NCBI GenBank assembly: GCA_002483265.1
Contig: DLHO01000026.1
Span: 495,322-559,321 of the forward strand
Direction: 5' to 3'
DNA length: 64,000 nt
From: Flavobacteriales bacterium UBA7666
GTDB taxonomy: Bacteria; Bacteroidota; Bacteroidia; Flavobacteriales_D; Crocinitomicaceae
Below, in pieces: positions 9,647 to 18,480 of this stretch (position 1 is its first letter; the number at the start of each line of letters is the position of its first letter). A program made the translations under genes and the position numbers. Under the pieces are notes generated by a model. It was not told where the DNA came from and did no database searches. It saw only the letters and a program-made list of their open reading frames with translations.

Positions 9647-9679
9647 TTGGTGGTTGAGCGGAGTCGAAACCACCTTTTT
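9647..9679 (+). terminator. Terminator after the putative porin
   Basis: GGTGGTT (9649-9655) pairs with AACCACC (9668-9674), then five T. The loop contains GAGCGGAGTCGA, a degenerate copy of the inverted-repeat arm seen at 820-897; a further scrambled copy lies at 9720-9762. Confidence 0.75.
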
Positions 9680-9853
9680 CCAATTTCTCTTTTCTAATAT
9701 CTAGAATCAAAGGACACTGAGCGTTGAGAACCCTGACCGAAGCGTCCGGGGAGTCGAAGTGAACATTTGAACTTTTTATTGAGGATAAGTTCATCTCCAA
9801 TTTCGATTTTATCCAAGAAACCTTTCCTATATTTGAAGACCAAAAAAACATAC

Positions 9854-10600
9854 ATGGGATTATTAGATAATAAAGTTGTATTAATTACCGGAGCATCCAG
9901 AGGAATAGGCAAATCAATTGCAGAGGAATGTGTAAAGCAAGGTGCAAAAGTTGCTTTTACCTATTTATCTTCAGAAGAGAAGGCACGTGCTTTGGAGGCA
10001 GAATTAACAGCAAACGGAGGAGTAGCTATTGGTTTTAAATCAGATGCTGCAAATTTTGACCAAGCACAAAAATTGGTCGACGATGTAGTTGAGAAATTCG
10101 GAACAATTGATGTTCTTGTAAATAACGCCGGGATTACGCGCGATACGCTTCTGATGAGAATGACAGAGGAGCAGTGGGACGAAGTAATCAATACAAATTT
10201 GAAATCAGCATTCAATTTGACAAAAGCTGTTCAACGTCCAATGTTGAAAGCGCGATCTGGATCCATCATCAACATGTCATCTGTTGTGGGGGTTAGCGGA
10301 AATGCTGGTCAGGCAAACTATGCTGCTTCTAAAGCAGGTTTGATTGGATTTACAAAGTCTGTAGGACAAGAGTTGGGATCAAGAAACATTCGCTGTAATG
10401 CAATTGCTCCCGGATTTATTGAAACTGAAATGACAGGCGCATTAGATCAAAAAGTAGTGGAAGAGTGGAGAAATTCCATTCCATTGAAAAGAGGAGGACA
10501 ACCTATTGACGTTGCAAACGCAGTGGTTTTCTTAGCTTCTGATATGTCAGCTTATATTACGGGACAAACCATTCACGTGTGTGGAGGAATGCTGATGTAA
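9854..10600 (+). CDS. fabG: 3-oxoacyl-[ACP] reductase
   Basis: An NADPH-dependent reductase of type II fatty acid synthesis. The SDR features are all visible: TGASRGIGKSIA nucleotide-binding loop at residues ~13-24, NNAG (~90), catalytic Ser in SSVVG, YAASK with Tyr/Lys at ~155-159, and the FabG ending (MSAYITGQTIHVCGGMLM). The 248-residue length is standard. The start at MGLLDNKVV is chosen over an upstream in-frame ATG that has no family match; a TATATTTG -7 box at 9828-9835 lies between the two. Confidence 0.96.
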   Translation: MGLLDNKVVLITGASRGIGKSIAEECVKQGAKVAFTYLSSEEKARALEAELTANGGVAIGFKSDAANFDQAQKLVDDVVEKFGTIDVLVNNAGITRDTLLMRMTEEQWDEVINTNLKSAFNLTKAVQRPMLKARSGSIINMSSVVGVSGNAGQANYAASKAGLIGFTKSVGQELGSRNIRCNAIAPGFIETEMTGALDQKVVEEWRNSIPLKRGGQPIDVANAVVFLASDMSAYITGQTIHVCGGMLM

Positions 10601-10615
10601 TTCAAATCATATTTA

Positions 10616-10655
10616 AAACAAGAAGGGGCGCGATTAATCGCGCCCCTTCTTGTTT
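10616..10655. terminator. Bidirectional terminator between fabG and the ABC transporter gene
   Basis: An 18-bp perfect palindrome (GAAGGGGCGCGATT and its complement), flanked by A on the left and T on the right, sits between convergent genes and can terminate both. Confidence 0.95.
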
Positions 10656-10668
10656 GTATCCTTTTTCC

Positions 10669-13600
10669 TTATGCGTTATTCGATTTAACCCTGGAGAAAA
10701 TTCCAAGAAGCTTTCGAAGAATGTCGTAATAAAGAGCAACGATCATAAGAACTGTCATTCCCCACAGAACCAAAACATTTGCAAGGAAGGTGCTCATTGG
10801 AATTCCAAACCAGTATTTCTTGTAAGAATAGAATGGAGCATCCAATAATCGCGTATTCTTCGGATCCATGTAAAGCGGATCGTCTTTCTGGATCAATTCG
10901 TCATCTGTTATGATGATTTTCTGAACTTCAGTGCGATTGGTCACCAAATCCTGTAAGCTTTCATTGACATTTTGAGCCTGAGAAGCCTCGTAATTTTTCT
11001 CTCCCATTTTCAATACTAACTGATCCAATCTTTCGGTTGTCTCATTGTAAGTCAAATTGTATTGCTTCTTCATCATTTCAAGGAAAGCGCCAATATTGAA
11101 TTGAACTTCCTGAACGGAGGATTTCCCTTTTTGTAATTTACTTAATCCAGCTACACAATCTTTGCACTCCAGATTATCCCAGTTTGATATTTCTTTTTCA
11201 ACCTCGTTTGATAAAATGCGTTTTGCTTTTTCGAAATCAACGGAAGAAGATTTTTTGTCTGCTAAGATCGTTAACTGATTTTTCATCTCCGGAATCCAAT
11301 AATCCCGCTTCCAACTTGCATTACTTTGTTTTTGGTGTAATTCAAACTGTTGACTTTCATGCTTGTTATCAACGGCTTGAACAACAGCTAATGCTTCATA
11401 TGCCCAACGTGACGCCATAGCATTTCCAACCCAGGGAACTTCGTTATTAGAAGAGAAAATAGGGTGGAGCTTATCAAATTTCACAATTACTCCTGAAAAG
11501 ATCAGCTGAGGAATGATTAGTAAAGGAACAATGATATAGATTACTTTCGCAGAATTAAACGCACTGGAAATGTTCAATCCAAGTACATTGGCCATGCAGG
11601 AAGTAGAGAACAGGATTACCCAATATTCCCACCACAAACCATGAATTTCAAGAATCAGGTTTCCGATCAATACAAAAAATGCTGTTTGAATGGCAGAAAC
11701 CATAAACATGATCAGAATCTTCGACCACAAATAAGAACCCAATGATAAATTCAGGAAACTTTCACGCTTCAGAATCTTTTTGTCTTTGATAATCTCTTCA
11801 GCTGCAACCGTTAATCCAAGGAAAAGAGCTACTACTACTGAAATGAATAAGTATTGCGGAATATTTTCGTTTTCGTAGAATACATAATCTTCGTGGCCTT
11901 TTCCATCCGTATTAAAGAACTTAACAAAAAACGATAGAATTGCAGCCAAAACAGGGGCTTCAAGCATATTGATAAACATATACTGCTTGTTTGCAAGCTT
12001 ACTCAAAACATCCCTCAGGAAGAAAACCTTAAACTGCTTGATCTTATTTGCAATTCGCGACGTTCCTTTAATAGGCTCTACAATTTCTTCAATATCCGGA
12101 GTCTTGTAATTGGTCAAATAACGTTCGTTCCATTCTCTTGGAGTTACTTTCCGAACCTTGGTCTGATTTCCGTATTCATCCACCACTTTTGACTCAATGA
12201 TGTTGAAGATCTGTTCCGGGTTCACGTTACCACAAATCGGGCATTCGCGCTCGTTTGCATTTACATGATGAACGTGCGTTTTAAAATAAACAACTGCATC
12301 AATCGGGTTTCCGTCAAAGATCGGGTATCCTCCCTGATCCAAAATCATCAATTTGTCAAACATTTTGAAGATCTCTGATGACGGCTGATGGATTACCACA
12401 AAGATTAACTTTCCTTTTAAAGAAAGTTCTTTTAGCATGTCCATGATATTTTCAGAATCGCGTGAAGAAAGTCCGGAAGTAGGTTCATCTACGAACATCA
12501 CTGCCGGTTCGCGAATTAATTCCAATGCAATATTCAGACGTTTGCGTTGTCCACCGGAAATTGTTTTTTCTAATGGGCTTCCAACTTTCAAATGTTTCGC
12601 ATCTCCCAAGCCAATGTCTGAAAGCAAGTCCAATACTTTTTTCTTCAACGCCGATTCGGATAAGTCATTGAAACACAACTTGGCATTAAAGTATAAGTTT
12701 TGGAAAACAGTCAATTCTTCAATCAGCAAATCATCTTGTGAAACGAATCCGATAACTCCTTCCAGTTTTGATTTTTCGCGATGAAGATCAACTCCATTGA
12801 TCGTTACAGCACCATGAGAAGGAGCATAGTTTCCGTTCAAGACGTTCAGGAAAGTAGATTTTCCAGCTCCTGAGCCACCCATTACACCCAATAACTTTCC
12901 GGATTGTTCGATGAAATTAATTTCATGCAAACCAATTTTCCCGCTGTTGAAATGGAATTGCAGGTGATCTACTTTAAAGGTTATTTTCTCTCGATTCGCA
13001 TCGTTGAGGAATCTGGAAATAACATCACTGTAATAAATCGGCGCAGACTTGTTTGTACGCAGAGTAGAACCCTGGTTTAAAATATGTCTTCGTTCATTGG
13101 AAACAATCTGTCCGTTCAGGATCAACTCATCGTGTCCAAAGTATTTAAAAAACAGGATGTTGACACTTTCTATTCGGATTACCGAGATTGACCCGTCGAA
13201 TCCATCGAGTTTGATCAGTTTTGCATGAGACAAATTAAGGTCTTTCTCAGTGATGTACATAAAATGTTCATCATCTAAAACAGTGTCATTGTTTGCTTCA
13301 ACAAATGATTTTAATTGCTGGTACTCAAAGTCCGGAATATTAAATGATTCGGAAACCGTATGAACGAATTCCTGCTCTTGTTCGTGAACCTGATCATTTG
13401 CATGAATAAAGTCAAAAATACGCAGCAACACGATCATTTTTTGTCGCTGAGTCAGCTCTTCATTGATCTGAGCACAAATTCTTAAAACTTTTACGGAGTT
13501 TACTGATGTTCTTTTGCGCTGACCATCCTTCTTACTGGATCCTGAATGGTGAACTAACAAAAATTCATCGAACAACTGAATATACTTTTGCAGTAATTCA

Positions 13601-13746
13601 TCATTCAATTCTGTTCTTAAAAATGCTTCTACAATTCGCCGACCATTGGAACTTTCAATGGCTTCATCTGTGGGGTCTGTTACTTCATCAACCTTCGCGA
13701 TAATCGCGAACAACTGCATTAGAGCGCGGAGTATGCGTTCACTCAT
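10669..13746 (-). CDS. ABCG-like ABC transporter, fused ATPase and ABC-2 membrane domains
   Basis: A 1025-residue half-transporter. Residues ~1-140 form a soluble helical domain resembling TerB-like acidic modules; an ABC ATPase domain follows with Walker A GGSGAGKS (~289), signature ISGGQRKR (~393) and Walker B MFVDEPTSGLSS (~415). About six C-terminal membrane helices belong to the ABC-2 family and flank a large extracytoplasmic loop (~770-960) with a Cys pair (LECKDC). The order ATPase-then-membrane is that of ABCG proteins. Substrate unknown. Two exported-protein genes lie upstream on the same strand, 30 and 10 bp apart, which suggests one operon. Confidence 0.85.
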   Translation of the reverse strand: MSERILRALMQLFAIIAKVDEVTDPTDEAIESSNGRRIVEAFLRTELNDELLQKYIQLFDEFLLVHHSGSSKKDGQRKRTSVNSVKVLRICAQINEELTQRQKMIVLLRIFDFIHANDQVHEQEQEFVHTVSESFNIPDFEYQQLKSFVEANNDTVLDDEHFMYITEKDLNLSHAKLIKLDGFDGSISVIRIESVNILFFKYFGHDELILNGQIVSNERRHILNQGSTLRTNKSAPIYYSDVISRFLNDANREKITFKVDHLQFHFNSGKIGLHEINFIEQSGKLLGVMGGSGAGKSTFLNVLNGNYAPSHGAVTINGVDLHREKSKLEGVIGFVSQDDLLIEELTVFQNLYFNAKLCFNDLSESALKKKVLDLLSDIGLGDAKHLKVGSPLEKTISGGQRKRLNIALELIREPAVMFVDEPTSGLSSRDSENIMDMLKELSLKGKLIFVVIHQPSSEIFKMFDKLMILDQGGYPIFDGNPIDAVVYFKTHVHHVNANERECPICGNVNPEQIFNIIESKVVDEYGNQTKVRKVTPREWNERYLTNYKTPDIEEIVEPIKGTSRIANKIKQFKVFFLRDVLSKLANKQYMFINMLEAPVLAAILSFFVKFFNTDGKGHEDYVFYENENIPQYLFISVVVALFLGLTVAAEEIIKDKKILKRESFLNLSLGSYLWSKILIMFMVSAIQTAFFVLIGNLILEIHGLWWEYWVILFSTSCMANVLGLNISSAFNSAKVIYIIVPLLIIPQLIFSGVIVKFDKLHPIFSSNNEVPWVGNAMASRWAYEALAVVQAVDNKHESQQFELHQKQSNASWKRDYWIPEMKNQLTILADKKSSSVDFEKAKRILSNEVEKEISNWDNLECKDCVAGLSKLQKGKSSVQEVQFNIGAFLEMMKKQYNLTYNETTERLDQLVLKMGEKNYEASQAQNVNESLQDLVTNRTEVQKIIITDDELIQKDDPLYMDPKNTRLLDAPFYSYKKYWFGIPMSTFLANVLVLWGMTVLMIVALYYDILRKLLGIFSRVKSNNA

Positions 13747-13776
13747 GCTTTTCTATATATTTGTTTAACTAATTTA

Positions 13777-14199
13777 TTACCTCTTGAATCCGATCATCAT
13801 TACGGCACAACCGGTGATTTTTTTGTCCATGTCCAATTCTGTTTCAATGACAACAGGAATTGTTCTTGGTACTTTGAAATCCCAATAGTTGGAGTTTTTA
13901 TATTTTCTGTTGGAGAAAAGTACTGTTCCCTGTAGGTCTTTCACCGTGAAAATTACATATTCATCATCTGTTCCCGCAGTAGCAGCGATTCTATAAGTAG
14001 TTCCTCCAAAGAAGGTGGTCTTAAATTCAGCCTTTTCGCGGTCTAAAAAAGCAGTGTAAACCTGTCCGTCAGAGACAAAATTCTTTTCTTTTCCTTTCAG
14101 GAGCTTTTCACAATCCTTTACTAAGGTTTCGCAATCCTGTGCTTTTACTCCAAATCCAACGAATAAAGTAAAAATGCTATATAGTGCTAACTTTTTCAT
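13777..14199 (-). CDS. Small exported protein
   Basis: A 140-residue protein with a signal peptide ending in VKAQ and a mature part that looks like one small beta-sandwich. Cys residues occur early (CETLVKDCEKLL) and late. I do not recognise a family. It lies between a lipoprotein gene and the ABCG-like transporter gene in the same orientation, so a role with that transporter in the envelope is possible but only inferred. Confidence 0.7.
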   Translation of the reverse strand: MKKLALYSIFTLFVGFGVKAQDCETLVKDCEKLLKGKEKNFVSDGQVYTAFLDREKAEFKTTFFGGTTYRIAATAGTDDEYVIFTVKDLQGTVLFSNRKYKNSNYWDFKVPRTIPVVIETELDMDKKITGCAVMMIGFKR

Positions 14200-14209
14200 A
14201 TGACTAGTG

Positions 14210-15106
14210 TTATTCGATTACTTTTCCTCGAATTGATTCGATTTTCTGATTAATAAAATTCAAGGTGCTGGAGTCAACAGTTACTACTGTTTTATGTCTC
14301 AAAGTAGTGATTTTCTTTTTGGCATTTGTAACAGGCGCCATGTACTCGTAATTGATCGTGATTTGATCGAAATAAAACTTCAGGTCTTTCATATCAGCAA
14401 TCAATTCATCCCATTCTCCTTTTTTATTGTAGTCTGAAAGTAATGCAATGATGGTATTGAGCGTTTCGGTTTGTTCTGCAATACGATCTAAGATTTTCTG
14501 ATTAGCGTGTTCCTTATTGATGTTGCATGCCAAATACATCGATTCGATCCATCCACCAACTAAAATAAGTGCAGAAACACTTTTGCGGTTGTTTGATTTC
14601 AGGAAATTATCTGATTTTTTAAATGCATCAGAAACAATCACCATCATGGAATCTTTATTCGTAGAGTTTTTCTCGAAACGAGTCATGAAATCTTTGTCAA
14701 AAGCTCCTTCTAAGCCCAACTTGCTTGTCAATTTCTCAATCGTAGAAAGATACTTTAAAGCAATACTGTTTTGTTTATAGATCGAAACGTATCCCAAATC
14801 GGTTCCATAAATCCCTAAGTTCATTGCTTTTTTATACTCAGATGTGTAATCCCCAACCTTATCCAGGTCGTTTAATAAAAACTCGTTATAAGGTGATTTT
14901 GACTCTTCTAATAACATCGCCATCTGCATGGGAGAAGGGATGCTGAAGATCTTATCATCAAACTTCGCATTTAAAGAACTATTGGGGTCAATAACTTCTT
15001 TGCTTATTTCAGGCTTCTTTTCTTCCTCCGAACCACAGGAGCTAATCATAAGTACAATCCCGGTACTTAATGTGAAAGTAGTTAATAGCTTATTCATAAG
15101 TCGCAT
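14210..15106 (-). CDS. Conserved alpha-helical lipoprotein
   Basis: A signal peptide with lipobox (ISSC) precedes an acidic stretch EEEKKP and a largely helical 270-residue domain. The start could equally be the ATG three codons downstream (MNKLLTTF). I recall similar lipoproteins in other Bacteroidota without a known role. First gene of the apparent three-gene minus-strand unit that ends with the ABCG-like transporter. Confidence 0.7.
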   Translation of the reverse strand: MRLMNKLLTTFTLSTGIVLMISSCGSEEEKKPEISKEVIDPNSSLNAKFDDKIFSIPSPMQMAMLLEESKSPYNEFLLNDLDKVGDYTSEYKKAMNLGIYGTDLGYVSIYKQNSIALKYLSTIEKLTSKLGLEGAFDKDFMTRFEKNSTNKDSMMVIVSDAFKKSDNFLKSNNRKSVSALILVGGWIESMYLACNINKEHANQKILDRIAEQTETLNTIIALLSDYNKKGEWDELIADMKDLKFYFDQITINYEYMAPVTNAKKKITTLRHKTVVTVDSSTLNFINQKIESIRGKVIE

Positions 15107-15250
15107 TGTTTCTTCGTTAACGTACTGACGAAAATATACAAAAAAATGTTAACGGAACTTCCTTGTTGATAATTCTGAATTAGAATTGTTTAAAACGTCG
15201 ATTTGATCGAATAGTTCTGGAATCTAATTAAATTTGTAAAAAACTGTTTC

Positions 15251-16222
15251 ATGAATATTCGTCCACGAAGAAATCGCAAGAGTGCAGCCATCAGAGCAAT
15301 GGTTGAAGAAACACAATTAGGCCCTCAACACCTGATTTATCCACTGTTTTTAAAGGATGGAAAGAACATTTGTGAAGAAGTTTCTTCTTTACCCGGGAAT
15401 TACCGCTGGAGTATCGATAAACTGCTTCCCGAATTTGAAAAGTGGATGAATCTCGGGATTATGACTTTCGATTTATTTCCGGCAGTCGATGAACATTTGA
15501 AAGATCAGATTGGAAGTTACAGTTATGCTGATGAAAACTTCTACCTACATATTATTCGCACACTAAAGGAAAAGTTCCCGGAAGCAGTTTTAATGTCGGA
15601 CGTGGCTTTAGATCCGTATTCTTCAGATGGTCACGACGGATTGGTGATTGACGGAAAGATTGTAAATGATCCGACTCTGGATATTTTGGGTAGAATGTCT
15701 GTTGCGCAAGCTCAGGCCGGAATTGACATTATTGGTCCGTCTGATATGATGGACGGAAGAGTAGGGTTTATCCGTGACGAATTGGATGCTGCAGGCTTTC
15801 AGGATGTATCGATCATGTCATACACGGCCAAATATGCCAGCGCTTTCTACGGCCCGTTCAGAGACGCCTTGAATTCTGCGCCAAAGAGCGGAGACAAGAA
15901 AACATACCAGATGAATCCTGCCAACAAGCGTGAGGCTCTAATTGAGGCGGAATTGGATATTGCAGAAGGTGCTGATTTCATTATGGTGAAGCCGGCTTTG
16001 TGTTATTTGGATATCATTCATTTATTGAAAGAAAACTTTGCAACACCGATCACGGCTTATAATGTGAGCGGAGAATGCGCGATGGTCTACGCAGCTGCGA
16101 AAAACGGCTGGCTGGATTACGACAGAGCTGTGATGGAAATGCTATTGAGTATTCGCAGAGCAGGAGCAGATGGAATTTTGACATACTTCGCGCCAGATGC
16201 TGCGAAAATCATGAAAGGATAA
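15251..16222 (+). CDS. hemB: Delta-aminolevulinic acid dehydratase (porphobilinogen synthase)
   Basis: Condenses two 5-aminolevulinate molecules to porphobilinogen in heme synthesis. The 323-residue protein has the two active-site lysine regions, SYTAKYASAFYGPFRDA and MVKPALCYLD. Its metal site reads DVALDPYSSDGHDG, with Asp where zinc enzymes carry Cys, so it belongs to the Mg-type. A TAAATTTG -7 box lies at 15229-15236. A 41-codon membrane ORF begins 27 bp after the stop. Confidence 0.97.
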   Translation: MNIRPRRNRKSAAIRAMVEETQLGPQHLIYPLFLKDGKNICEEVSSLPGNYRWSIDKLLPEFEKWMNLGIMTFDLFPAVDEHLKDQIGSYSYADENFYLHIIRTLKEKFPEAVLMSDVALDPYSSDGHDGLVIDGKIVNDPTLDILGRMSVAQAQAGIDIIGPSDMMDGRVGFIRDELDAAGFQDVSIMSYTAKYASAFYGPFRDALNSAPKSGDKKTYQMNPANKREALIEAELDIAEGADFIMVKPALCYLDIIHLLKENFATPITAYNVSGECAMVYAAAKNGWLDYDRAVMEMLLSIRRAGADGILTYFAPDAAKIMKG

Positions 16223-16249
16223 TCTCAATTAAAATTGGAGGACTAAAAG

Positions 16250-16375
16250 ATGATTATTCTTTGGCTAATCGTTATTGTTTTTAATCTCATCTGGATCATT
16301 CGGAAGAAACCTTATAAGCGATTTCGTGTGGTAAAATTGCGGAAATTGAAATCTGAAGTGCGTATAAAACGATAA
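16250..16375 (+). CDS. Single-pass membrane microprotein (41 aa)
   Basis: The product starts MIILWLIVIVFNLIWII, one hydrophobic helix, and continues with a strongly basic tail (RKKPYKRFRVVKLRKLKSEV). This N-out or N-in tail-charged design is that of real small inner-membrane proteins. A rare good Shine-Dalgarno (GGAGG, 16237-16241) sits eight bases before the ATG. It lies between hemB and a lipoprotein gene, all on the plus strand. No family recognised. Confidence 0.6.
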   Translation: MIILWLIVIVFNLIWIIRKKPYKRFRVVKLRKLKSEVRIKR

Positions 16376-16391
16376 TTAACTCGAACCAATC

Positions 16392-16955
16392 ATGAGACTA
16401 TCTTCTTTCATCTTATTCCCGGTACTTTGCCTTCTTTTTTCAGGATGTACGGATTATGATCCGCCCTATTTCTATGAAACCGTTTCAATGACTTTGTCGA
16501 ACGCATATAATAATGGAGAAATTCCCACTGAAGCCGGAGATTCTGTTCCAAAGAATGCCTATGTAATCCAGCTCAATCTTACCATGGAACCCAGAGAACA
16601 TGAAGGTGCAGATTCTTACGAAAGTGATTTCAGGAATGAAGACCATGTGACTTCCTTTTCAATTACTTCTTCGGATACATTTAATGGAATAGCCCCGAAT
16701 CTGTCGTTGAATCATTTATTTAAAATTAAAGAACGTTATTCTGATTACGAACTTACGGATTATTACGGTTCAATTTTCTCAGGTGACAAACCAGCTATAG
16801 GTGTAGGTGAAACCGTTCCTTCTTCCTGGATTTCAAGTAATTATTTAGCATTGAAAATCACTCCGAATGAAGGCGGACACCAGACTTTTTATGTTTCAGG
16901 AACTCTTTCTGATGGGCGTGTCTTGTCTGATAGCATAACCGTAAAGCTTTATTGA
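16392..16955 (+). CDS. Hypothetical lipoprotein
   Basis: A clean SPII signal with lipobox FSGC (Cys near residue 19) precedes a 168-residue, mostly beta mature domain rich in Thr, Ser and Asp. No family recognised. It begins 16 bp after the 41-codon membrane ORF and runs tail to tail with the next lipoprotein gene, only 2 bp apart, with no terminator between. Confidence 0.7.
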   Translation: MRLSSFILFPVLCLLFSGCTDYDPPYFYETVSMTLSNAYNNGEIPTEAGDSVPKNAYVIQLNLTMEPREHEGADSYESDFRNEDHVTSFSITSSDTFNGIAPNLSLNHLFKIKERYSDYELTDYYGSIFSGDKPAIGVGETVPSSWISSNYLALKITPNEGGHQTFYVSGTLSDGRVLSDSITVKLY

Positions 16956-16957
16956 AT

Positions 16958-17521
16958 TTATGCCCCCTTCATGAATGCTCTCAAGGTTTTTTCACTTCGG
17001 AATTCATCCAGAAAACCATCCAGAGTGATGCGTTTGGATTTTAATCCGAACTCGCTGTATTCACCATCTTTGTATCGAAGCAGCATCTTTCCTGTAGCAT
17101 TGAGAATTTCATAAGTAACAAACGACTCTTCTTGTTTAATAGCTGTATAGGTGGTTTTTTCGTTCATCATATCTTCTTCAGATGAAACAGTATTTCCGTC
17201 AATATGAAGGAAAACATGGTCATTAAACGCCAAATAAGAACCTTTCACATATGTATCCCCACCCAAACAGCGTTCTACGTAGATAAAAGAAGAATCATCC
17301 AAAAAAGCCAGATCACTGGCACAGCAATCACACTCAGCTATAATTTCCTGTTGTTTCGGATCTATTTCCGGACCGATGAAGAAAACAGCTCCACTTAAAT
17401 CGATTTGATGGCTCTCTATCAAATTTGTATTGATTTTTGGGATTACTAATGGCTTTCCTTGATTGCAAGAGGATAGGAGAAAGGCAGAGAGAACTGAAAA
17501 AACTATTTTCTGAATCGACAT
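16958..17521 (-). CDS. Hypothetical lipoprotein
   Basis: The signal peptide ends in LLSSC (lipobox, Cys19). The 168-residue mature part has a cluster CDCCASD near residue 64 and CLGG near 88, so disulfides or a metal are possible. Not recognised. It is convergent with the preceding lipoprotein gene. Confidence 0.7.
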   Translation of the reverse strand: MSIQKIVFSVLSAFLLSSCNQGKPLVIPKINTNLIESHQIDLSGAVFFIGPEIDPKQQEIIAECDCCASDLAFLDDSSFIYVERCLGGDTYVKGSYLAFNDHVFLHIDGNTVSSEEDMMNEKTTYTAIKQEESFVTYEILNATGKMLLRYKDGEYSEFGLKSKRITLDGFLDEFRSEKTLRAFMKGA

Positions 17522-17899
17522 GTTTTAAAGGTAGACAAATTAATTGTCACTGATTAAGACTATACTCTAAATCAGTGACTGATAGAACAATTCAGGGTTG
17601 GTATGTTTTACCACGAATGAACTAATGAAGTACTGTGTGTAATTTCGAACGAATGGTGCAAACATTGTTTACACTCACGAATCCCTCTTATAAGTGATCC
17701 CGCGACGGCGGGTATTCGTCTTTAATTCAACTTAGCTTTTCATTCGTATATTCGTGGGAAACAAATGGTATCAGCCACAGGATAGAGTTGAACCATGATT
17801 AATCGTCAGGAAGGATGATATTTTGTTAATTAAAAATTCAAACAATGAATATTAAAATTCCCTACATTTACTCCACTCATTAACTAAAACTTATAAAAC
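17522..17899. other. Intergenic region with decayed inverted repeat
   Basis: No reading frame of note. CCACGAATGAAC at 17611-17622 faces TTCATTCGTATATTCGTGGG at 17739-17758, an imperfect inverted repeat of about 150 bp; the middle has GATCCCGCGACGGCGGGT. The left part carries the promoter of the lipoprotein gene and the right part that of the small exported protein. Confidence 0.5.
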
Positions 17900-18181
17900 A
17901 TGAAATTAAAAATGGCTTTTTTATCGGTTGCATTTTTGCTTTTAGCAAATATCGCAGGCGCGTTTACAATCCGTTATTACAACAAGGATTCTGAAAAGTA
18001 CACGATGGAAGTAAGATCAAACGGATCTACTCAGAAAATCGAGTTCAGCAGCTCTACAACAAGTTCAGCTTCTGTTCAGACAAGTGCTTCAGAAGTAGAG
18101 ATCAAAACTGAGTGCGGATGGGTAAAAGTTAAAGATGGAGCGAAAATCGTGATAAAAAACGGTTGTATTACTATTGAGTAA
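17900..18181 (+). CDS. Small exported protein
   Basis: A 93-residue product with a signal peptide (cleavage likely after NIAGA) and a 72-residue mature chain, Ser/Thr-rich in the middle and with two Cys (ECGWVKV, NGCITIE) that could form a disulfide. Predicted periplasmic or secreted. No family recognised. It has its own terminator and precedes the his leader. Confidence 0.7.
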   Translation: MKLKMAFLSVAFLLLANIAGAFTIRYYNKDSEKYTMEVRSNGSTQKIEFSSSTTSSASVQTSASEVEIKTECGWVKVKDGAKIVIKNGCITIE

Positions 18182-18202
18182 TTTTTAAACTAATTGATAT
18201 GG

Positions 18203-18238
18203 AATCCTGGTTTGTTTAAGCGAATCAGGATTTTTTTA
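18203..18238 (+). terminator. Terminator, first of a near-identical pair
   Basis: AATCCTG (18203-18209) pairs with CAGGATT (18226-18232), then T residues. The 33-bp hairpin differs at two positions from the one after hisIE at 25557-25590. Confidence 0.85.
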
Positions 18239-18282
18239 TTGAAAAAAAAACGGGTTCCGGAATAGAAATTTAATCAAACCGG

Positions 18283-18311
18283 TTGTTTTTTAAATTATTG
18301 CTCTACATTTG
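18283..18311 (+). promoter_or_regulatory. his operon promoter
   Basis: TTG (18283-18285), 18 bp, then a perfect -7 box TACATTTG (18304-18311). The box ends four bases before the leader-peptide ATG, so the transcript should begin at or next to that ATG. Confidence 0.7.
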
Positions 18312-18315
18312 TACC

Positions 18316-18363
18316 ATGAAAATGACAACGTTACATCAACATCATCATTGTTTGCTCAGCTAG
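18316..18363 (+). CDS. hisL: his operon leader peptide (15 aa, four His)
   Basis: The codons read MKMTTLHQHHHCLLS and stop at TAG, with four His codons within five positions. A terminator hairpin follows 37 bp later and hisG begins 117 bp after the stop, the layout of ribosome-mediated attenuation: ample charged tRNA-His lets the ribosome finish and the terminator form, while stalling at the His codons would favour readthrough. I could not find a long antiterminator pairing by eye; a 5-bp CGCTT (18365-18369)/AAGCG (18417-18421) match is too short to claim. Confidence 0.85.
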   Translation: MKMTTLHQHHHCLLS

Positions 18364-18400
18364 GCGCTTTGGTGAGATGATTGTATCCATATAACTCTTT

Positions 18401-18429
18401 AACCCGCTTGGCTTTCAAGCGGGTTTTTT
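18401..18429 (+). terminator. his attenuator
   Basis: Perfect 9-bp stem AACCCGCTT / AAGCGGGTT with loop GGCTTTC and a run of T, between the His-rich leader peptide and hisG. Confidence 0.9.
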
Positions 18430-18480
18430 GTTGTCTTTTTATTCCAACACTCTTTTGAAGGTCAAGCTCTAATTTAAAAC

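Noticed and set aside
9767..9853. Longer fabG with 29 extra N-terminal codons
   Set aside because: The extension runs through the TATATTTG promoter box and has no SDR similarity.
18365..18421. An antiterminator pairing CGCTT with AAGCG in the his leader
   Set aside because: Five base pairs across ~50 nt is too weak to claim without folding energies.
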